This document shows positions 41,713-54,049 of a stretch of 64,000 nucleotides of DNA, piece by piece. Within the stretch, counting starts at the first letter, position 1, and each line of letters opens with the position of its first letter. The DNA is from Azolla caroliniana (lineage: Eukaryota > Polypodiophyta). The notes under the pieces are model-generated. The model was given only the letters and a program-made list of their open reading frames with translations. It had not been told where the DNA came from and did no database searches. The position numbers were made by a program, and so were the translations under genes. Location of the stretch: NCBI GenBank assembly GCA_043228905.1, contig JBHGNT010000002.1, positions 8,618,001 to 8,682,000 on the forward strand. The letters run 5' to 3'.

Positions 41713-44700
41713 ACGTAACACGATCCCTTGATACCGATAGCCTGTGGGCTCATCGAAGGTGTTTCCCCAGAAACGGTTAACACAATTTGGCACGCCTAGT
41801 TACAACTATAAGGTCACAATGAACTACATAGGAGGCAAACCCCAGTCGCCATTACGGCACCCAATCGCATCACGCGGTCTAGGCCACCTGCTTGACGCCC
41901 TGCGCCAGTCGAAGGAACTTCCGACTCAGTGGTCACTGACCAATCGTTCTAGGAACTATCGGAGGCTCACCGGTTTCAATCCTCGCCACCCGATACCTAG
42001 TCACGAGTTGATTCCGCACCGACCTCCCCGCCGAGCCCTCCAGAGGTCACCAAACCTGACCCTAACCCTTTTCTGGCTTTACCTGAGGACCCAGATCTCG
42101 ATACCATGCCTTAACCTTACCCACGATATACAGATGGCCCCGATGCGGAATCACACACCCATGCTTTTGTGTTCACATGGCAGGCCAACCACTTGATGCA
42201 GCGGTTATCGGCTGCTGAAATCGAGGCCTCCAAAATCGCGGAATTTGCTTTATCCCTCCATGGTTCGACTGCTCGATGGTACTCCCGCCTCGACATGGGG
42301 GAGTTCACAACGTTCTAGGACGTCCGGACAAAGTTTCTAGAATTATTTCACCGCCAAGTTCTGAAGCGTGAACTACTCCGAAAATTCTTTTCCACGAGCC
42401 AAGAACCTCACGAGACGGTCACCCAGTTCACGATTCGGTTTCAGGATCTCTATCGACAACTGGCCGACAATGTCTCCGCTCATCACATTCCGGATACCTT
42501 CCTGTCCAGTGTACGGGAGCCTCTACGAACGACTCTCACACTTACAAATTTCTTTAACCAGACTATCAAGCAAGTCATCGCACGCGTCCTCGCCATCGAT
42601 CAGACACAACATAACACGGTTTTCTCAATGGGCTCTTTGCAAAGCTCCCTTCCTCAGGAGGACAATCATTTCCAACAAGCCCTCCAATGCACGACCTGCT
42701 CAGGCTCAGGCCATCTGGCTCTTGAGTGCCCTCACCGGCTACACTGCCCAATATGTCAGTCCCGAGCTCACACGATCGAACAATGTGAGTATAACATTCT
42801 CAACCACACAACGACGACTCCGGTTTGCCAGATCGAGCTGCGCAATACATACTCCCGACAGGATGAACGTTAGTCATACCAACATCGGGCAAACGAGCGA
42901 CCACAATCCCCGGATCGCCAGCGCTGCGACGATGACTACCGCTGCGACGACGATTGGTACTGCCACGACAATCGCAGGAGATCAGTAGACCGTCGGGACT
43001 AGTACCACGATGACCAATATTGAGAAAACGATGAGTATGCTCGGTATGACGACGACCGGGATGACTGGCACGATCAACGATATTCACGAAACGATCGAAG
43101 AAACTCTTATAGAGGTCCACGGAACAATCGACGGAAGAACGATAATCGTCGTCGAGACCCCCCTCCAAAAGTCCCGCACAACGCGCTGCGGGCCAACACG
43201 CCTACACAAGCGGCCGGGAACCACTCACGCCCTTTCCCACACACTAAGCACGGTGACACCAGCAACTCGGCATCCATTACTTGCTTTAAGTATAACCAAC
43301 CTGGCCACTACGCTACCCAATGCCCAACCACAGACTGCGGCAAGGCCCCGGCTGTAAATACTATTATGGCCGACGTTCAACATGTCACTACATGTAGCAA
43401 GAACCAAGCCAGCCAATGGCAAGAACAAGATGACGTCCGACAAGCAACCAAGGAATGGATTGAGATCGCCAATAAAAGCAATGTGGCACGGATGCACACA
43501 GAGATGCACGACGTGACCATCGGCGCACCACCAGCCGCAGGACCATCCACCACGGCAGAAGATGACCATCTATGGGAAGCCCTTACAAGCGCTAGGATCT
43601 CACTGACATCACATAAGCTTTTACCACTCATGCCGCGCTTTCGGGATACCTTGACTACGCTCACAACTAATGACAAATCGGTCGCACCCCCTCTTAACTT
43701 GATGGAGCCAGGGATGGGCCCACCCCTCATGGATTCCCAGAATCCAGCCGTGAAAATCATGATTAAAGGACACGACCTTCATGGGTGCATAATCGACGGT
43801 GGCTCCGACGTGAATGTCATCAACGAGGCCACATGTCACACCCTCGGCCTAAACCAATGGGAACCTTGCCCCTTTTGGCTTCGGATGGTCGATACGCGAT
43901 CGGTTCGCCCCATCGGGTTAATCCACCACCTTGATTTCATGTTAGGCGGCCACATGTTCACTATCTCGGCAGTCGTGTTACGCCTCGAAGCTCTAGGCGC
44001 TTACCCAATGCTGCTTGGCCGACCCTGGCTGTGTAGAGCAAATATTAAACAACATTAGCAATGGAATATGATCTCTTTCCGCCGGGGGAAGTCCAAGGTA
44101 TGGGTAATAACAGAAGAATGCCTAACCACGCCCCACAACACTACACCCTTATACGCGGAAGGGGTACACATGCTCGACATCTTAGTCGATGAAGAGGTGG
44201 ATGACTTCCTGGAAGACCACCCTACTATCATACCCCTCTTTGAAATAAACGCCATTTCGGGTTTCGGCACACCACTGGATGAGGATGGCACGGCAGATTC
44301 CCTTCCCTAGGACGAAGCCAATTCCACAACTATCGGGGAACTACGACAAACTCGGGATGCGTTCGAACGAGAACTCGCCATCTCCCAGCGGGTCAAAGCA
44401 TCAACGCTCGAGTCACTGAACCTCAGCTCAGACGAGAACCCGTGTACAGTACGAATCGCTAATAACTTACCAGCCAACGAACGGTCAGCCTTGATACGCC
44501 TGCTCACGGAGTATTAGGATGTATTCGCATGGTCTTACACTGATATGAAGGGATTGGATCCCCAATTTTACCAACACCAAGTACACCTCCTACCGGACAC
44601 TCGACCGATCCAACAATGACAGTACCGTATGAACCCCAACTATGCGGCTAAGGTCAAAGAGGAAATTGACAAACTCCTTCGAGTAGGCTTTATACGCCTA

Positions 44701-46714
44701 GTAAAAAGAGCCACATGGTTAAGCCCAATCGTCGTGGTCCCCAAGAAAAAGGGGAAAATCCGCGTTTGCGTTGATTACCGTAAACTCAATGCTGCGACAA
44801 TCACGGATGGGTTTCCTCTTCCGTTCATGGATAGTGTCCTCGACACGGTGGCTGGTCATGAATGCAACAGTTTCCTCGATGGGTTCAATGGTTATAATCA
44901 AATCAGAATGCACCTGAACGATCAGGAGAAAATGGCGTTTATCACGGAATGGGGTGTCTTCGTGGCCGAGGTAATGATGTTTCAGATTAAAAACGGCACC
45001 GGCCACATTCCAATGTATCATCACAGAGATTTTCAACGAGTATATCCCGACGTTCATGCAAGTGTTCCTCGACGACTTTGCCGTGTATGGCCAGCGGGTG
45101 GAACATATGACCCAACTATGCCTTTATCTCGAGCGATGTTGACACGCTCGGTTGAGCTTAAATCCGGCAAAATGCGTGTTCTTGGTATCAAGCGGCAACC
45201 TGCTTAGGCACATAGTCAGCTAGGATGGTATCGCCATGGACCCGGATAAAGTGCATGCCATTCTGAATGCTCCCGCACCCTCTACCGCTAAGCCTCTCAA
45301 CCGATTCCTGGGCCAAATTAGATGGCATAGCTGGATGTTACGACACCTAGCCGACTTCGCGACTCCTTTGCACGCGGTGGTGCATAGACTCCCCTTCTAG
45401 TGGTCTTCAATAGAAGACGAAGCATACCAAGCCTTGAAGTTAATGCTCTCCCATGCCCCTGTGCTATAGCCACCAGTCTGGTCGGAACCTTTTCACGTCT
45501 TTGTAGATGCATCAGATATAGCCATCGGCAGCGCGCTCATGCAGCGCACACCACCAAATTGGTACCGGCCAGTATATTACGCTAGACGACGACTCTCGGC
45601 TGCGGAAAAGAACTATTCAACAACTGAACGCAAGGCCCTCGGTATGGTCTACAACATCAACAAATTTTGGCATTACCACTTGGGCCGGAACTTCACATTC
45701 CACGTCGACCACTCGGCCCTCCTCTACTTGGTTAATAAGCAGGCCCTCACAGGTCACCTGGCCCGATAGATGCTTCTGCTACAGGAGTTCGATTTTTAGA
45801 TTTAGCACCGGCCCAACATCCAACACGCCGTAGCTGACTACCTAAGCCGCCTCGAGTCAGGCAAACCAGCCAAGTCCACATACGATGATTTACCTGACGT
45901 CGCCCTTTTGAGTCTCGCAATGGTGCCAGACGAAAATGAGGACGAATGGATCGTAGAGATGACCCATTTTCTCAGCACCGGCCTTCCTCCTGACCACTTG
46001 ACCCTCGACGCTCAGAAACAACTAGCTGTCAAGAGCCGAAACTTTTGTCTCGTCTCCGACACCCTCTACCACAAAGCCTCGGACAACATCTGGGGCCATG
46101 CAATCCGTCACTTTGAGAAACCCACAATCCTCCAGGAGGCACATCATGGAATCGTGGGGGGACATTACGCTAGAGAGGCCACGACAAGAAAAATATGGCA
46201 GAGTGGCTTATGGTGGCCCACAACAAAAAACGATGCTCATGAAGTCTGTCAACAATGCGATCTATGTCAACGCATGGGACAACCGATCGAGCAGGCCCGG
46301 ATGCCGCACCAACGCATTCTTCCATTAGAGCCATTTAAAAAGTGGGGGTTAGATTTTGTAGGACCTTTCAAACCAGCCGCGGCCCGCACTGGTAACAAAT
46401 ACATCATCGTGGCCACGGACTATTGCACAAAATGGGTCAAGGCTAAGGCACTACAGGACAACACAACTGCATCCACAACAAAATTCGTATACAAACATCT
46501 ATGGTGCTGATATGGATGCCCAATCGAGCTCATTAGTGACCAAGGCAGGCATTTTATAAACCACATAATTCGCGAGCTCACTACACACTACGCGGTCGTA
46601 CGTAAGAAAAGTACGCCGTACTATCCACAGGCAAACGGATTGGCGGAGTCTACTAATAAAATTTTGCAAACAATCCTGAAAAAGATCCTCAATGAGAACC
46701 GCACTGATTGAGAT
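41713..46714 (+). pseudogene. Decayed gypsy gag-pol (gypsy 1b), relative of the element at 1-4075
   Basis: A primer-site-like TTGGCACGCC at about 41788 precedes a gag-pol with the same domain order and wording as the left-edge element: double knuckle CTTCSGSGHLALEC and CPICQSRAHTIEQC (about 42690-42790), protease CIIDGGSDVNVI (about 43790), RT VCVDYRKLNAATITDGFPLPF (about 44765-44830), RNase H FVDASDIAIGSALMQR (about 45503), integrase zinc-binding [14 protein letters not shown]...CQQCDLCQ and GLDFVGPF (about 46350). At least ten in-frame stops and several frameshifts (for example near 42030 and 44965) break it. It is cut after NENRTDW by the copia insertion and resumes at 62208. Confidence 0.9.
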
Positions 46715-47096
46715 TGTAAAGAATCAAGAGATGGATTCTTGTGAAGCGGAATAGGTGTGAACTGTGTGTGTGTGCGTATGAGATAGAGATAGAGAGAGAC
46801 ACACACAGAGTAATGGAAGGTTAAGTATATTTAACAAAGGAGAAAGACACAACACAATACAAGGTGGGAGGAGGGTGCTTTATATAGTCACCCTCTCTCT
46901 TCATTAACTACAAGACTCATGGAGCATGGGGAATGTGAAAGCTCATAAGTTATGTGTCATGGAATATGATTCTATGACTCATACTAAATGCTAGAATACA
47001 AAGAGGTGACATAATGGTGACTCTTGACTGTTGGAGTGTCTATTCACTCTCAAGGTGAGTTCACACACTAGACCAAGTTGAGCTTGATTCTCAACA
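46715..47096 (-). mobile_element. Copia B 3' LTR
   Basis: On the minus strand it starts TGTTGAGAATCAAGC and ends ATTCTTTACA. A GT/GA simple repeat is near 46760-46805. The adjacent GAGCTTGAGGGGGCG (minus strand) is the polypurine tract. Confidence 0.92.
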
Positions 47097-47364
47097 CGCC
47101 CCCTCAAGCTCAAGTTGGGTCGGTTTCAGACGGTATCCGAAATCCGCTTCGACTTGCGTTTCGGAGTCCGTGTCGACTCACATCGACTCGCATTTATGCG
47201 GAATCTGTGCTCCAGCTTGCATTGTGCGTAGTTGCGAAGTCTGTGCTTCGGCTTGCGTCTTTCTTCGCGGCTTTGCGCGGTAGATTGGCTCTTCGTGGCT
47301 TCGTTGCGTGGTTGCGTAATCCACGTGTTATTGCATAGTGAGCGCGGTTTGCGGAATCCACGAG

Positions 47365-50300
47365 TTATTGCGTAATGTCTTCAATACTCCCCCTCAAGCT
47401 TGGTAGGTCAGGGATCGTCAATTCGAGGTTGGTCATGAATTGCCATAGCTTGTCGGCTCCTAAGGCTTTAGTGAAGATGTCGGCCGTTTGAAGATTGGTT
47501 CTAATATGTTGTAGGTTGACATCACCAGCTAGAATGCACTCTCGGATGAAGTAATAGTGCACTTCGATGTGCTTTGTCCGCGCGTGGAACACCGGGTTCC
47601 GAGCCAGATAGATACTGCTAATGTTGTCGCAGTAAAGGGAAGTCGGATCCTTGATGGGTACGCCCACATCCTTCAAAATCCTCTTGAGCCATACGGCTTC
47701 ACACGCAGCTATGGCTGCGCCCGTGTATTCCGCCTCTGTACTCAAAAGAGCGATGGTAGGTTGCTTCTTGGTACTCCAGGATATTGCTCCGCTATCGAGG
47801 GAGAAAACGAATCCAGAGGTTGATCTTCTATCGGCTTTGTAGCTGGCCCAATTGGCGTCTGTGTACCCCTCGAGTCGTATTGGCATCGCGATCTTGTAGA
47901 GGATGCCGCAATCCATTCTGCCGCTCACGTATCGTAGAACTCGCTTAGCGCAATCCAAGTGAGTATCACGCAGTGGTTGCATGAATTGGCTAAGGAGACC
48001 AATTGGATAACTGAGATCGGGTTGAGTGATCGTGAGGTAGATGAGACTCCCGATGAGTTGCCGATACTAAGTCGGCTCACACGCTTTGGTGCCGGAGTTC
48101 GCATCTAGTTTAATATTTCGATCGAGCGGGGTTGTCGTGGATTTGCACTCAGCCATACCGAACTTGTATAACAAGTTGAGGATGTAGTGCCGTTGAGAGA
48201 TCATGATTCCGGCCGGAGTTCGAATTACCTCGATGCTGAGGAAGTAGTGGAGCTCCTTCATATCCGTCATCTCGAACTTGTCGGAAAGGAGGGATTTGAC
48301 CTTATTGATTTCGATGAGATGCTCACCTCCAATGACTAGGTCATCCACATATAAGATGATGACGATCGGACTTGCGGAATCGCTTCGTATGTAGAGGGAG
48401 TTGTCCGATTTTGACATACGGAAGCCGATTTGATGAAGATATTGCGTTATTTTCGAATGCCAAGCACGCGGTGCTTGCTTGAGGCCGTAGAGTGGCTTCT
48501 TGAGTCGGCATACAACTTTCGGATGGGTGCTCGTGTTGAAGGTGGGTGGTCTTCTAATTCTCCTTGTAGAAAGGCGTTCTTGACGTCCATTTGATGGAGG
48601 TGCCACCCTTTCGCTACGGCAAGCGCAATTACGGTCCGCACCGTCGTCATCTTTGCCACCGGGGAAAAGGTCTCTTCGTAGTCGACGCCATGCGTCTGAG
48701 CGTAGCCTTTCGCTACCAGTTGAGCTTTGTAGCGTTTTACGGAGCCATTTGCGTTATACTTCACCTTGTAGATCCATCTGCATCCAATCGCCTTTTTGTG
48801 TGGTGAGGTGGAAACGAGATCCCACGTCTCGTTCTTCGGTAGTGCCTGCATCTCCTCGTTCATTGCTTTGATCCATCGTGGGTCCTTCGTGGCTTCCGAA
48901 AAGGTTTCCAGCTCCCGTACTGTCGCTACCTTCATCATAAAGGCGTAATGGTACACCATATAATCGTTGTAGCCGAATTGGCTTACGGGGTTCTTTTCAC
49001 GGGTGGATCGGCGGACTTTTTCATTTGCAGAGATGAGGGCTTCCTTAGCTCCGATTGGTACCTCGAAACCACCGAACTCACTGTCGAGTGAGTGAGCCGA
49101 CTCATTGTCGTTGAAGCGATTGTCTTTGTATTCCGACATTTTCGCCTTGCCTTTGTCCATCTTCGGGCTAGACTGTGATGTGCTGTTGATCGCTCAAAGG
49201 CTCTTGTGGTCTGCTCAATCGGGTCGTGATCGGACTTTCTTCAAATATGCGCATAAGGCGATCTTCATCCTCGATCTCTTGTTCGGTGAATTCCGGGTCG
49301 AGCGGAGTTGGAGTCAGAGTTGTCTCTGGTGCGTACCAGGATGCGAACTCGTCAAAAACGATGTCTCGACTTACTCGAGATTTTCGAGTTGAAGGGTTGT
49401 AGCACTTGTACCCCTTTTGCTCCAATGAGTATCCTACAAGGATACATTTCTCCGACTTCGGGTCAAGCTTTTGATGCTTCTCGTCGGGGATGTGCACGTA
49501 CGCTATCGCTCCGAATATGCGGATGTGCGATAAGTTCGGCTTCTTTCCGAAGTATTTTTCGTGCGGAGTGAACTCATGCACGCCGGATGTTGTGCACTAG
49601 TTCATTAGGTAGACGGCCGTATTTTCAGCTTCGGCCCAATATGACTTGGGCATATGCTTCTTGTTCATCATTGCCCGCGCTACTTCGAGAATGTGCCGAT
49701 TTTTGCGCTCGGCTACCCCATTTTGTTGCGGAGTGTGTCGGCAAGTGAAGTCTCACTGAATTCCTTCCTTTCGGAGATACGTCGTGAAGTCGTCCGAGAA
49801 GTACTCCTTGCCGCCATCTGATCGAAGACAACATACATGTCGGCCCGTGGCTTTCTCGACTTCATTCTTGAAAGTTTGGAAGTGTCCGAAGACTTCGCTC
49901 TTTTGCTGCATCAGGTAGATCCAAGTGTGCCTGGAGAAGTCGTCGATGAAGAGCACGTAATATCGGCATCCGCTGAATGTCGCCGTCTGCGCCAGTCCCC
50001 ATACGTCAAAATGGACTACGTGGAGTAGACCTTTGCTCACGTTCTGCTCTTTCGGGAATGGGTGTCGGTGTTGCTTGCCGAATTGGCACGCTTCGCATAC
50101 ACCTTCAATCTCCTTCTCTTTGAATGTTGGGAGTCCGATGACAATTCCTTTCGATTTCATTGCTTTGAGCTTTTGGAGATTTATATGGCCAATCCGCTTG
50201 TGCCATAACTCTATGTTGGAGTCGGCTTTCATGCCCTTTGCGAACATGGCGGATTTCATCTCGTGTGAGTCGAGAATGAACATTTGGCCCTCTCTTCGTC

Positions 50301-51369
50301 CGCGTGCGATGAGTCGGCCCTCTTTTTCAATGAAGCAACCGCCTTGATTAAATCAAACTTGCATCCCTTGCTCTACAATTTGGCCGACGGAGACCAAATT
50401 CTTCGTAATGGTCGGTACATGCAAGACATTTTTAATGTGATTTTGCTTACCTTCTTTTCCGAACGGAACATTGTCGATGTGCCGAATCAGGTGCATAGTG
50501 TCGTTTCCGGTTTCGACATAGCCGGGTCGGTCCGGCTCTCGATGTTCTCGGAACCATTCTTGATGCGATGTCATCTGGTTCGAGGCACCGGAATCGACGA
50601 ACCATACGTCTTCTGGACCGGAGGCACTAGTTGAGGTAGAGGCCGACATAGAGTTTGCTCTATGTTTCATCATGAACATTCCGCCACGGTCGGAGTTGCG
50701 TGCATACATTCCGCCATGATCTTCGTAGTCGGAATTGTTCCTGTACATTCCGCTATACTCTTCGTAGTCGGAATTGTGTACGTAATTTGTGAGTTGTCGG
50801 CTTGTGGAAGTCAATTCAAGCATCTTCTTTCGGCACTCTTCTCTTCGTGGTGGCCGAACTTTCCGCAATATCCGCATTCGGTTGCATTTTGATGGCTTGG
50901 GCCGGAGTGGAAGCTCCCCCTTCTTGCGAAGGTTCCTCGTTGGCCTCCGTTTTGCGGCTGAAATTGGGAGTTGTTGTCATAGGTCGGACCTCGTCTGCGT
51001 TGTCCTTGGCCGAATCGGCCTCTCGCTCATCCGCGTCCTCTTCCTCCATTAGAGTGCGTGTAGAGCATGTGGCCTTCCGACTCATTGCTCCTTGTACGCA
51101 CGTGGTTTTCTTTGACCAATAGCATTGATTGGAGCTCAAAGAAAGAGGGAGATTTCTCCCGTGCTAGAACGGCGGTTCGCATCGTGCCGAACCGTAGTGA
51201 GAGGCCGCCGAGGCATATTTGCACATCTCATCATCATCTATACTTACGCTTATTGAGCCGAGCGAGTCGCAAAGCTCCTTGATCTTCAAGGTGTATGTCG
51301 TGATGGACATGTCCCTTTGTTGAATGTTGTTCAACTCTTGAATTGGCGGAGTTGAAGTTTCCTCGCAAT
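47365..51369 (-). pseudogene. Copia B RNase H, RT, integrase, protease and gag (3' of nested insertion)
   Basis: Minus-strand pieces in order from the right: gag tail (51164-51369, LNNIQQRDMSITTYTLKIKELCDSL), knuckle and protease VWFVDSGASNQMTSH (50353-50877), integrase LWHKRIGHINLQKL, HFDVWGLAQTATFSG and LRSDGGKEYFS (49753-50283), integrase C-terminal region (49168-49581), RT GYAQTHGVDYEETFSPVAKM and LHQMDVKNAFLQGELE (48447-49160), ILYVDDLVIGGEH (48067-48606), and RNase H (47365-47982). Frameshifts occur near 48540, 49160 and 49750, and part of RT around LEEEVYMIQPPGF is deleted relative to copia A. Confidence 0.9.
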
Positions 51370-51872
51370 TGTCATGATATGGCAAGACTCGAACCCATGA
51401 CCTTATGCTACATGGGTTGAGCTCTTGACTATTAGACTATACATTGTAATACGTAGAATATTATTTTCATTTATGTTTTATTATAGAAAATTGATGTATA
51501 TTCCAGATTTCTCTGGAACATTCTAGAAACTTCAGGAGTATTCCTTAGAACACTATTAAAGGAGGCACAAGGCATTATTTCGAACCAAATCGGTTCAACA
51601 CCAGTCTTAAGCCTCCTAGCTACTGTACATTTTCTTCACATAATATATATCTTTTCTTATCATCACTCTCTCTCTCTCTCGATCTCTCTCTCCCTCTCTC
51701 TCACTCACTCTTTCCTTCTCTCGAGAGTTCTTCACTTCTCTTAGTCCTAATACTTCTTTTAGTACTAATTCCTTCTCTGTCTTAGTACTGTTCCTGACAG
51801 TTCTTCACCTCTCTTAGTACTAATACTTCTTTTAGTACTAATTCCTTCTCTGTCTTAGTACTGTTCCTGACA
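51370..51872 (+). mobile_element. Gypsy 3 5' LTR
   Basis: Starts TGTCATGATATGG; the first 80 bases hold an antisense tRNA-like sequence. TATA-like TATTAAA is at 51554-51560. The last 146 bp are a 73-bp unit in tandem (51727-51799 and 51800-51872), each ending GTTCCTGACA. Confidence 0.92.
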
Positions 51873-51874
51873 GT

Positions 51875-51886
51875 TTGAACCGATTT
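51875..51886 (+). other. Self-priming-type primer-binding site of gypsy 3
   Basis: TTGAACCGATTT, two bases after the LTR, is the exact complement of AAATCGGTTCAA at 51587-51598, which lies about 33 bases past the start of the TATA-like box, where the RNA should begin. Confidence 0.6.
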
Positions 51887-51946
51887 GCCTTACCTTCTGT
51901 CTCTCTCATTTCCTACTAATCTCTTATTCCTCTTTTCTTTCATCCC

Positions 51947-53098
51947 ATGGCCACTGTTAGCGCTGAAGAATATCAATCTGTTTTCTCGGAATTTCAATGC
52001 TTGAAAGAGAAGTTCCATGCTTTGGAACAAGAAAACCAACGGTTGCTGGGGGATCTTCAGCAAATCTCCTTAGAAAAGCAGCAAACGCAACAACAACATG
52101 GGGAACTTGCGTTACGCGTGCAACAACTCGAAGCCACCATCGTAGCGATGCAACAACAAGGGCCCGGAACACAAGGGATTCATAAAGAACCCAAGATTGG
52201 CCTTCCCACGAAGTTCGATGGAACGCGATCGCAGTTTAGAGGGTTCCTTAACCAGGTACGATTAGTTATTCAAATGCATCCTTCCCGATATCCCACCGAT
52301 GCATCACGAGTGGGTTTAGTAGGCACTTTGTTAAGTGGCTCAGCGTTGGCATGGTTCGCTCCACTATAAGAAAAGGAATCTCCGTTACTCAACAATTTTG
52401 AAGAGTTTCTAGGTGAGTTTAAAGCATGTTTCGGAGATACTGACAGCATCAGGACCGCAATCAACAAAATTCGGCGATTACGCCAAGGTGACTGTCCAGC
52501 CTCTGCATACGCTGCAAAATTTCGCCTACTCGCCACCGATATCCCTTGGGATGATCAAGCGTTGATGGAGCAATTCCGTTATGGTTTACGCAACGACGTC
52601 AAGGATTTACTCTTGACCTTCCCCGAAGAGCCAAAGTCCTTAACAGAAGCAATTAGTCGCGCGGTGAGATGTGACAACCGCCTCTTTGAGCGACGTTCGG
52701 AACGACAGCTACAAATGCTGAGGGCAAGATCAGAGCCCACCTACGCCTCAGTGGTATCAAGACCTTTTCCGAGGGAGTCATATAATGCGCCTCCAGCGAA
52801 TACTCCGACTCCGATGGAGATTGACACTACACGTCGTCGAGGGCCATTATCCGAAGAAGAAAAGCAACGACGCCGTACAAATCGACTATGTCTTTACTGC
52901 AGTGGACCAAGACATATTGCAATAAATTGCCCCCATAGGCCAAGAAGACAGGTAAACCAAATAGTTGCTCGTTCTAATTGTACTAAACCCGAGCCTATTT
53001 CAGTAGGGATATATGATTGTCCTAATAGTACTAATAGCCCAGATCTAGCGAACAGATTTGATGTCCTTAGTCAGTTAGAAGAAGAGTTAAAAGACTAA
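51947..53098 (+). pseudogene. Gypsy 3 gag
   Basis: MATVSAEEYQSVFSEFQCLKEKF opens with a coiled-coil region rich in Gln, then the retrotransposon gag core (KFDGTRSQFRGFLNQVRLVI, ...EQFRYGLRNDVKDLLLTFPEEPKSLTEAI) and a knuckle CLYCSGPRHIAINC (about 52890-52930). One in-frame TAA at 52367-52369 (FAPL-stop-EKESPL) splits it; CAA to TAA is the simple explanation. The layout resembles sushi/Tf1-type gag. A separate protease frame follows after a stop at 53096-53098. Confidence 0.85.
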
Positions 53099-53127
53099 GT
53101 CCAGCCAAAATAGGAGCCGTTAGTGAT

Positions 53128-53590
53128 GTGTTTGTAGCCCAAGTAATAGTTAGTACTAAAAGTACCCCTCTAGTACATGTCCTAGCACTCCTAGATTCCG
53201 GAGCTAACTCTTGCTTTATGGATAAGAAATTTGCTCAAGCTCATAAGATATCCCTAACAAAACTCCAGTGTCCAGCCTCTGTACTAGTCATTGATGGACG
53301 TCCCATTGCTTCCGGAAATATCATAGAAGAGTCAGAGCCCATTAATATTGTCCTAGATAACTTAGCATGTGTAGTATCATTTAATATTATTAGTATCCCA
53401 GAACATCCCATAGTTTTAAGATTACCGTGGTTCGAGTTCCATAACCCAGACTTAGATTGGAGAACAAGAGAAATCCGGTGTCGACAAATCCAAGGGTCAA
53501 CTCAGAAGATGGCAACCATTTCGCTATGTCAGTTGCGTAAAGAAGGGCGCAAGGAAGAAATGTTCCTCTTTGCAATATCAGTAAACCTAT
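53128..53590 (+). pseudogene. Gypsy 3 protease, cut by gypsy 4
   Basis: VLALLDSGANSCFMDKKFAQ is the retropepsin active site with intact Asp-Ser-Gly; HPIVLRLPWFEFHNP is the C-terminal motif. The frame continues to AISVNLL, where gypsy 4 begins. RT should follow but is absent from the window. Confidence 0.82.
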
Positions 53591-53591
53591 T

Positions 53592-54049
53592 ATAGATCTC
53601 GGTACTAAAGTAAGCTTAAGATAAGGATAAAGAAATGAAAGATAGAAAGGAGAAAGAGAAAGAAGGGTGCCGATCCACCCGACCACCCCCGAGCGAAGGG
53701 ATCGAGACGGACTCGAGCCTTGATCGGCGTCCCATACCACCGCCGTGGCGTCGAGTCGTACCTGGTGCTGGCGCGCTCGCTACAAGAGTTGACCCACCAC
53801 ACGAGCAGAGTCTCGATGTAGTCAAAAGATGATCAAATGAGGGTAGCTAGGCCTCTTATTTATAGCGATACCCAAGGCCCCCAAGCAAGTTCACACTTGA
53901 CCTAATGGGTTGTCTCAATCCCGAGGATTAAAAGTAATCCTCCCCTTCTTTACACTCTCGTTTAACCCTCACACTTATCCACATGTATAGAATACTACGG
54001 TAAATTCTTACCACGGGATATTATATGGTCATGCCCGTAACATACTCCC
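53592..54049 (-). mobile_element. Gypsy 4 3' LTR
   Basis: Complete copy, minus-strand TGTTACGGG to CTATAATA. The internal side is CTCCCCCTCTTTAAAA, giving the polypurine tract AAAGAGGGGGAG on the minus strand. Confidence 0.8.
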
